Shown here: piece by piece, positions 4,731 through 9,049 of the stretch
How the letters are laid out: each line of letters begins with the position of its first letter
How positions within the stretch are numbered: the first letter of the stretch is position 1
Source of the DNA: JAXIPB01 sp045403155
Lineage (GTDB): Bacteria; Actinomycetota; Actinomycetes; Mycobacteriales; Micromonosporaceae
Assembly (NCBI GenBank): GCA_045403155.1
Contig: JAXIPB010000272.1
Location: forward strand, 1-9,049
DNA length: 9,049 bases
Direction of reading: 5' to 3'
Position numbers and translations under genes: made by a program
Notes under the pieces: generated by a model
The model's database searches: none
The model's input: the letters and a program-made list of their open reading frames with translations, nothing else
What the model was told of the DNA's origin: nothing

Positions 4731-7541
4731 TTACTCGCCAGCCACGACCTGATCGCGCAGCGCCGCCGCCACCTGTAGGCGCGAGCGCACGTGCAACTTC
4801 CGGTAGACCGCCGACAGCTGGCTCTCCACGGTGCGGGTGGAAATCATGAGCTCGGCCGCGATCTGTTGGTTCGACCGGCCGGAGGCGGCCAGATCGGCCA
4901 CCCGACGCTCCGATGTGGTCAGTGCCGAGGGAGCCGCCGGGCGCCCGCCGATCCGGCCCATCTCGCGGGTGGCCAGCTCGAGCCAGGCCAGGGCGCCCAG
5001 GCCGGCGAAGATCTGGCTGGCGTCGTCGAGGTCCGTTCGGGCGGCTCGCCGGTGTCCCGCCCGCCGATGGGCCTGGCCGCGCACGTACAGGGTCCTGCCT
5101 CGCTCGAACGGCATGGGCAGCGACGTATCGTATACCGTCAGTGCTCTGTCGATGCACGCCAGCGCCTCGGTCAGGTCTCCCCTGGCCGTCAATAGCAGCC
5201 CGCGCCCCCGATGCGCCATGGCCGCCGTCCAGGGCAGCGGTTGGCGCCGGGCCGCGGCCTCGAGGTGATCCACGAGCACCTGCTCAGCGAGCTCGAGGTC
5301 GCCGACGAGCACGGCGGCCTCGACGAGGTCGCCCAGGAACAGAAACTGGGTGGGCAGCCGAACCCCGATCGCGTCGGCGTGGTCGAGTGCCCGCGTCAGG
5401 TACGCCAATGCCGCCGGCGCGTCGGGCGCTGACAGCTCCACGAAGCCCAGCAGCGCGCAGAAGATGACCGCCTCCCACCGATCCCCGGCGGCCTCCTGTA
5501 ACGCCAACGCCGGCACGGCGGTCGCCCGGGCGGCCGCCAGATCACCCTCCCACGCGTCGACCAAACCGATCGCGAGCATCGCGCGTTCGCGCCAGCTCTC
5601 AGCGCCCTGGGCCACCAGCTCCACGCACTCGTTCGCGTAACGGCGGGCCGCAGGCCAGTCCCCCGCGAGTAGCATCTGGACCGACAGCGTCTGCGCCATC
5701 GGTGGCAACAGGCCGAACTCGCCCCTGTCGGTCAATCGGCGGTACTCCGCCTCATCCAGTTCCCGGACCTCGGCGAGCCGGCCGTAGTGGAACAGGCAGC
5801 GCTCAGCGACCTCCTGGGCCCGGCGCGCGACAAATGTGGAGCCCGCGCCGGTCCGCAACCACAGACCGCGATCCAGGTCATCGGCCGCCGCCGGCTCCCC
5901 CCGCAGGAGGCAGTGAAAGGCCCGATCCAGCAGGGCACAGGCCAGATGATCCGGGTCCGGCCGCAGGTCTGGGCGTTCCAGGAGTTCCGCAGCGAGCTCC
6001 GCGCTGTGGTTGGCCTGGTCCGGGTCCATGTCGGCCATGCCGGCGATGTATGAGTGGGCGGTGGCCTCGAGGATGGGATCCCCGTCGGTGTGGTCGAGCG
6101 CGGACACCAGCAGTGGCAGCGCCTCGGTGGGCCGCTGCACGTACACCATTTCGCCCAGGGCCAGCAACGCCCGCGCCCGTACTTCGCCCAGGTGGACAAG
6201 GTCCAGTGCTGCTCGCAGGTTGGCCGCGCCTCGGTCCGGATCGCCGGCCGCCGCGGCCGCCTCGCCGGCCTCGACGAGCAGGCCGGCCTCCTGCTCGGGC
6301 CCCTCCGCGGAGCGGGCGGCGCGGTCCATCAGATCCGCGGCGACCGCGGGTGCGCCCCGGGCCAGCGCGAGCCTTCCGGCGTCGGCCAGCGCCGCCGCGA
6401 CTGTGGAGTCCCGGCCGGTGACCGTGGCGGCGAGATGGATGGCCCGCTCGACCGGATCGTCGACCAGTCCGGCCAGAACCCGGCGCAGCGTGCGCCGCTC
6501 GCCGGGCGGCGCATCGCCGTACGCGGTCGAGCCGAACAACGGATGGGCGGGGCGCAGCCGTCCGCCCTCGGCGACCAGGATCCCCTTCCGACAGGCCTCA
6601 TCGACGGCCCGTTCACCGCGCGGGCCGACCGCCCGCGCGATGAGGTCGAGGCGTGGATCCGGTGACATCGCGACCAGTACGACACCGCGCCGCGCCGCCG
6701 CGGTGAGCGTGGCTAGATGGTCACGTACGAGTGGATCGGCCTGAGGCGGTACGGGAAACGGCTCGCCCGGGTTGGGCTCTGCGGTCCGGGCCAGCAACGA
6801 CCGGCTTACCTCCAGAGCGAGGAACGGATTGCCGCCACAGGCCTCGTGGACTCGCATCAGTAGCGGTCGGGGAAACGCGACGTCAAGCCGCTTTTGGAGC
6901 AGGCGTCCCAGCGCGCCCACCGTCAGGGGTCCGACATCGATGCGTACCTGTCGATCCAGCGCCGACGCCACCGACGCTCCAGACTCGCGGCCGTCCTCTA
7001 GCGAGCGAACCGGATCGGCGGTGAGCTCGGTCCGCCGGGCCAGCACCAGCCCGACCGGCTCGGCGGACAACCGGCGAAGGGCGAAGGCGAGCGCATCGTT
7101 GCTTGCACTGTCTATCCACTGTAGATCGTCGATAGCGACCATCAGCGGACCATTCGCGGCCAACAGCCGTAGCACATCGGCGACGCCCAGACCGACCAGG
7201 CTCGACTCCGGGGCCCGCTGCGCCGGATCGGCCCGCCCCAGCGCGACCTCGACGGCGCGCCGCCGCGGATCGGCCAGACCGGGGAGTACGGCGGTCACCA
7301 TCGGTACATCGAACAGCGCCGTCAGCACCGCGAAGGCGATGTCTCGCTCCGCGATGCTGGCCCGCCACGCCAGCACCCGGTCGCCGCGGGCCGCCGCCGC
7401 CTCCGCCGCGAACGACCACAGCGTGCTCTTGCCGATCCCGGCTACGCCCTCGAGCTGGAGCGCCGCCGGCCGACCCCCGCCCAGCCACAACCCGATCGCC
7501 TCGCGCTCGACCTCCCGACCGATCAGCGGTACCGCTGCCAT
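4731..7541 (-). CDS. LAL-type LuxR family transcriptional regulator (large ATP-binding regulator)
   Basis: The product is 936 residues, the usual LAL size. It starts with the PLIGREVERE motif (5-14). The Walker A motif is GVAGIGKST (32-40) and the Walker B LMVAIDDLQW (133-142) has the typical D-D-x-x-W. An AAA/STAND ATPase domain extends to about residue 330, followed by a long alpha-helical repeat region resembling TPRs (about 350-860). A canonical LuxR HTH lies at 873-930 (LTTSERRVADLAASGRSNQQ, then IAAELMISTRTVESQLSAVY). Such proteins are activators whose ATPase module switches DNA binding on a signal; the inducer here is unknown. I start at ATG 7541 because GGGAGG lies 7-8 nt upstream and the GRE motif follows at once, as in family members. 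The frame remains open upstream to 7946 and includes a second P-loop remnant with its own ribosome binding site, so a longer 1013-residue product from 7772 is possible. It lies downstream of the tautomerase gene on the same strand. Confidence 0.85.
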   Translation of the reverse strand: MAAVPLIGREVEREAIGLWLGGGRPAALQLEGVAGIGKSTLWSFAAEAAAARGDRVLAWRASIAERDIAFAVLTALFDVPMVTAVLPGLADPRRRAVEVALGRADPAQRAPESSLVGLGVADVLRLLAANGPLMVAIDDLQWIDSASNDALAFALRRLSAEPVGLVLARRTELTADPVRSLEDGRESGASVASALDRQVRIDVGPLTVGALGRLLQKRLDVAFPRPLLMRVHEACGGNPFLALEVSRSLLARTAEPNPGEPFPVPPQADPLVRDHLATLTAAARRGVVLVAMSPDPRLDLIARAVGPRGERAVDEACRKGILVAEGGRLRPAHPLFGSTAYGDAPPGERRTLRRVLAGLVDDPVERAIHLAATVTGRDSTVAAALADAGRLALARGAPAVAADLMDRAARSAEGPEQEAGLLVEAGEAAAAAGDPDRGAANLRAALDLVHLGEVRARALLALGEMVYVQRPTEALPLLVSALDHTDGDPILEATAHSYIAGMADMDPDQANHSAELAAELLERPDLRPDPDHLACALLDRAFHCLLRGEPAAADDLDRGLWLRTGAGSTFVARRAQEVAERCLFHYGRLAEVRELDEAEYRRLTDRGEFGLLPPMAQTLSVQMLLAGDWPAARRYANECVELVAQGAESWRERAMLAIGLVDAWEGDLAAARATAVPALALQEAAGDRWEAVIFCALLGFVELSAPDAPAALAYLTRALDHADAIGVRLPTQFLFLGDLVEAAVLVGDLELAEQVLVDHLEAAARRQPLPWTAAMAHRGRGLLLTARGDLTEALACIDRALTVYDTSLPMPFERGRTLYVRGQAHRRAGHRRAARTDLDDASQIFAGLGALAWLELATREMGRIGGRPAAPSALTTSERRVADLAASGRSNQQIAAELMISTRTVESQLSAVYRKLHVRSRLQVAAALRDQVVAGE

Positions 7542-7601
7542 CGCACACCCTCCCGACCGGGATGCTAACGCCGGGTGATGTCTCGCATGGTCGCCCGCAT
7601 A

Positions 7602-7772
7602 GTCACACTCGCTCGGATCGGCTGCGCTGACGCCGACCTTGATGCCCAGGCTGCGGGCGATCGCCGCAACCTCGGCGAGCAGGCGACTCTTGCCCATGCC
7701 GGCGGCGCCCTCGACCACGACCACCACTTCCGCGTCGCGCCCTTGGAACTCCCACGCTGGAAGCGTCGACAT
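7602..7772 (-). pseudogene. N-terminal P-loop remnant of a second LAL/adenylate-cyclase-type regulator, in frame with the next gene
   Basis: ATG 7772 is preceded by GGGAGG at 5 nt spacing and encodes MSTLPAWEFQGRDAE, then VVVVVEGAAGMGKSRLLAEV and AAIARSLGIKVGVSAADPSE. Residues 22-29 (GAAGMGKS) are a perfect Walker A motif followed by the helix found in LAL and related STAND ATPases. Between GRDAE and the P-loop strand, family members have about 20 more residues, so a short internal deletion is likely. After about residue 57 the family resemblance stops. The frame runs on without a stop into the complete LAL gene at 7541. It is either a dead fragment of a tandem paralogue or a translated N-terminal extension. 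The remaining gap (7773-7949) shows a possible TACTCT -10 about 12 nt before the ribosome binding site and nothing else I recognise. Confidence 0.6.
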
Positions 7773-7949
7773 CCGTCCCTCCCGGCGAGAGTACTCCAGA
7801 CCTCTCGAGCAGCTTTCACATCGCGGAGTCGTGCGGTGCGCAATGGCACGGACCCAACAACCGCCACCGGACTCGTCACATCGTTGCCTTCGGCTTCGAT
7901 CAGGGCGCGTCCGCGACGATGGTTTGGCGGGCCTGGCGTGCGGCATCCG

Positions 7950-8381
7950 CTACGGTGCTTGGGCGGCCGCGATCTCGGCGCGCGCTGCGGCGACCAGTTC
8001 CTCGTTGGTGTTCGCGTGGCCCTTGAGTCCCCAGCCTCCGGGTACCGCTTCAGTGAGCATCACCCAGGTCCGGTCGACCAACGCCGGGTCCCCGCCGGCG
8101 GCGGCCACGATATCGGTCAGCTGCCGCACGACCGCGAGCTGCTTGTCACGGTCTAGCGCGCCGGCGTTCGTGAGCACCTGGACGCGCACGTAGTTGCCCT
8201 CGCCGTCGACATTGGACACCGCGCCGAATGGCAGCTCATGCACGAACGCCGCCGTGTTCTTGCGAAATATCCCGATGTCGGGCACCTGCTCGATGGTCAT
8301 CACCGCGGTTGCGAGGTCGACGGCCAAGCGGTGTGGATCAGCGAACGTACCAGCCTGCGCGAAAACATCGATCATCGGCAT
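7950..8381 (-). CDS. Tautomerase superfamily protein (4-oxalocrotonate tautomerase / cis-CaaD-like)
   Basis: The product is 143 residues beginning MPMIDVFAQAGTF. After Met removal, Pro becomes the N-terminal residue, the catalytic base of this superfamily. The motifs AVDLATAVMTIEQVPDIGIF, YVRVQVLTNAGALDRDKQ, QLTDIVAAAGGDPALVDRTW and GGWGLKGHANTNEELVAAAR fit a fused two-unit (beta-alpha-beta) tautomerase chain such as cis-CaaD-type proteins (about 150 residues), rather than the 62-residue 4-OT subunit. The physiological substrate cannot be told; members isomerise or hydrate unsaturated ketoacids and aldehydes. ATG 8381 has AAGGAGA 6 nt upstream. It is divergent from the TetR gene across 83 bp containing paired repeats, so it is probably the repressor's target. 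Confidence 0.8.
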   Translation of the reverse strand: MPMIDVFAQAGTFADPHRLAVDLATAVMTIEQVPDIGIFRKNTAAFVHELPFGAVSNVDGEGNYVRVQVLTNAGALDRDKQLAVVRQLTDIVAAAGGDPALVDRTWVMLTEAVPGGWGLKGHANTNEELVAAARAEIAAAQAP

Positions 8382-8403
8382 GTCCTGTCTCCTTCAGCTC
8401 GAT

Positions 8404-8445
8404 TATGACGGTCATCATAGTAGCCCGAGTATGCTGATCGTCATA
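8404..8445. promoter_or_regulatory. Paired inverted operator and overlapping divergent promoters of tautomerase and TetR genes
   Basis: The left arm TATGACGGTCATCATA (8404-8419) and right arm TATGCTGATCGTCATA (8430-8445) are inverted copies of one 16-bp motif, matching at 14 of 16 positions and separated by 10 bp. On the plus strand TATGCT (8430-8435) can serve as -10 for the TetR gene. On the minus strand TATGAT (8419-8414) can serve as -10 for the tautomerase gene. The TGAC cores in the opposite arms sit near the -35 positions, though at 19-bp spacing. The repeats are seen; promoter and repressor roles are inferred. Confidence 0.6.
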
Positions 8446-8464
8446 GTCGAACGGGGAGGACAAC

Positions 8465-9022
8465 GTGGCCAGCGATGCCCGGGACCGGATGATCGCCGGC
8501 GCGGCACGCCTGCTCGCCCAGCGAGGGCTTCAGGCGACATCGTTCTCGACGGTGCTGGCCGAAACCTGCGCCCCGCGCGGGTCGATCTACCACCATTTCC
8601 CAGGCGGCAAGGACGAGATGGTCGCCGCCGCCATCGGCGCGACCGAACAGAACGTCGTCGCGCTACTCGACTTCCCGCCCGGCACGACAGTGCGACAGGT
8701 CGTCGAAAGCTTCCTTAGTGCATGGCGGGTGCTGCTCACTGCGGCCGACTTCCACGCCGGATGCGCTCTCGTGGCGGTGACCGTCGCAGCCGACACCGAC
8801 CAAGTCCGGGAACGCGCCGCGCAGGCGTTCGGCACCTGGCTGACCGCGCTGGCCGCGGCTTTGCGCAAGGCCGGGATGGACACGCCGGTGGCGAAGTCGA
8901 CCGCGGCACTGCTGTTGTCGGCATGCGAGGGCGCGGTAGTGATGAGCCGGGCCGAGCGTGATCTCGGCCCGTTCGACACGGTGGCGGAGACTCTGCTCAC
9001 CTACGTTGATCAGCTCGCCTGA
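8465..9022 (+). CDS. TetR family transcriptional regulator, LmrA/YxaF-like
   Basis: The product is 185 residues. The N-terminal TetR HTH spans about 8-55: DRMIAGAARLLAQRGLQATS, then the recognition segment SFSTVLAETCAPRGSIYHHF, and GGKDEMVAAA. The ligand domain contains the GCALVAVTVAAD motif (99-110) and ends ALLLSACEGAVVMSRAERD, features of the LmrA/YxaF branch, whose known members repress drug efflux or quercetin-type dioxygenase genes and are released by small molecules. GTG 8465 is the start: GGGGAGGA lies 4 nt upstream. It is divergent from the tautomerase gene and most likely controls both genes through the repeats at 8404-8445. The stop is TGA at 9020-9022; the final 27 bp of the window hold nothing identifiable. 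Confidence 0.88.
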   Translation: MASDARDRMIAGAARLLAQRGLQATSFSTVLAETCAPRGSIYHHFPGGKDEMVAAAIGATEQNVVALLDFPPGTTVRQVVESFLSAWRVLLTAADFHAGCALVAVTVAADTDQVRERAAQAFGTWLTALAAALRKAGMDTPVAKSTAALLLSACEGAVVMSRAERDLGPFDTVAETLLTYVDQLA

Positions 9023-9049
9023 TCCACGTGTACGGATCTGTCGCGCCGG

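Noticed and set aside
5702..6421. Several long plus-strand frames within 4790-7580
   Set aside because: They are all antisense to the LAL regulator, with Pro/Arg/Ser/Gly-rich translations and no motifs.
7773..7946. Further extension of the LAL frame up to 7946
   Set aside because: The sequence is Arg/Ser/Cys-rich with no domain and no ribosome binding site. It looks like intergenic DNA that happens to lack stops.

Overview
The window is GC-rich DNA from an actinobacterium. The signs are its strongly GC-biased third codon positions, GTG starts, several lipoproteins, a large LuxR-family ATPase regulator (LAL type), a DUF4242-like protein and an LmrA/YxaF-like TetR regulator. I cannot name a genus from the sequence alone.

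Left part (1-2800). A transposase-like C-terminus enters from the left edge and stops at 104. It is followed by a doubtful small ORF on the minus strand (105-311) that may be truncated by the end of that element. Next come an intact small VOC/glyoxalase-fold protein (451-813, +) and, facing it, an orphan helix-turn-helix protein (994-1683, -). The start of the HTH gene abuts a perfect 7-bp palindrome (1686-1704). Beyond it lie two dead genes: the first ~43 codons of a dihydrofolate reductase/RibD-C-like protein (1843-1971, -) and an alpha/beta hydrolase (about 2026-2731, +). The hydrolase carries a 1-nt frameshift, a nonsense codon and a deletion that removes the expected catalytic-His segment. 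A 27-bp inverted repeat resembling an operator survives between the two dead genes.

Middle part (2800-4700, all minus strand). This is a small lipoprotein cluster in mixed states of repair. There are two intact lipoproteins (3301 to 2804 and 4176 to 3688), an N-terminally truncated paralogue of the second (about 3594 to 3352), and a frameshifted lipoprotein signal-peptide remnant (4388 to 4298). A DUF4242-like small protein (4675 to 4415) follows upstream.

Right part (4731-9049). A 936-residue LAL regulator (7541 to 4731, -) has a P-loop ATPase at the N-terminus and a LuxR HTH at the C-terminus. Immediately upstream, in the same open frame, is the N-terminal remnant of a second P-loop protein (7772 to 7602) with its own good ribosome binding site. 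Further upstream, a tautomerase (8381 to 7950, -) is divergent from a TetR regulator (8465-9022, +). The 83-bp gap between them holds a 14/16-matching inverted repeat. Its arms contain plausible -10 and -35 elements for both genes, so this looks like a self-contained repressor/enzyme pair.

Overall, the window combines regulator genes with a patch of gene decay (about 1840-4390), bordered at the far left by a mobile-element fragment. I found no RNA genes, CRISPR arrays or phage structural genes, and no clearly new multi-gene system. The most testable points are the three operator-like repeats, the double-P-loop reading frame and the decaying lipoprotein cluster.
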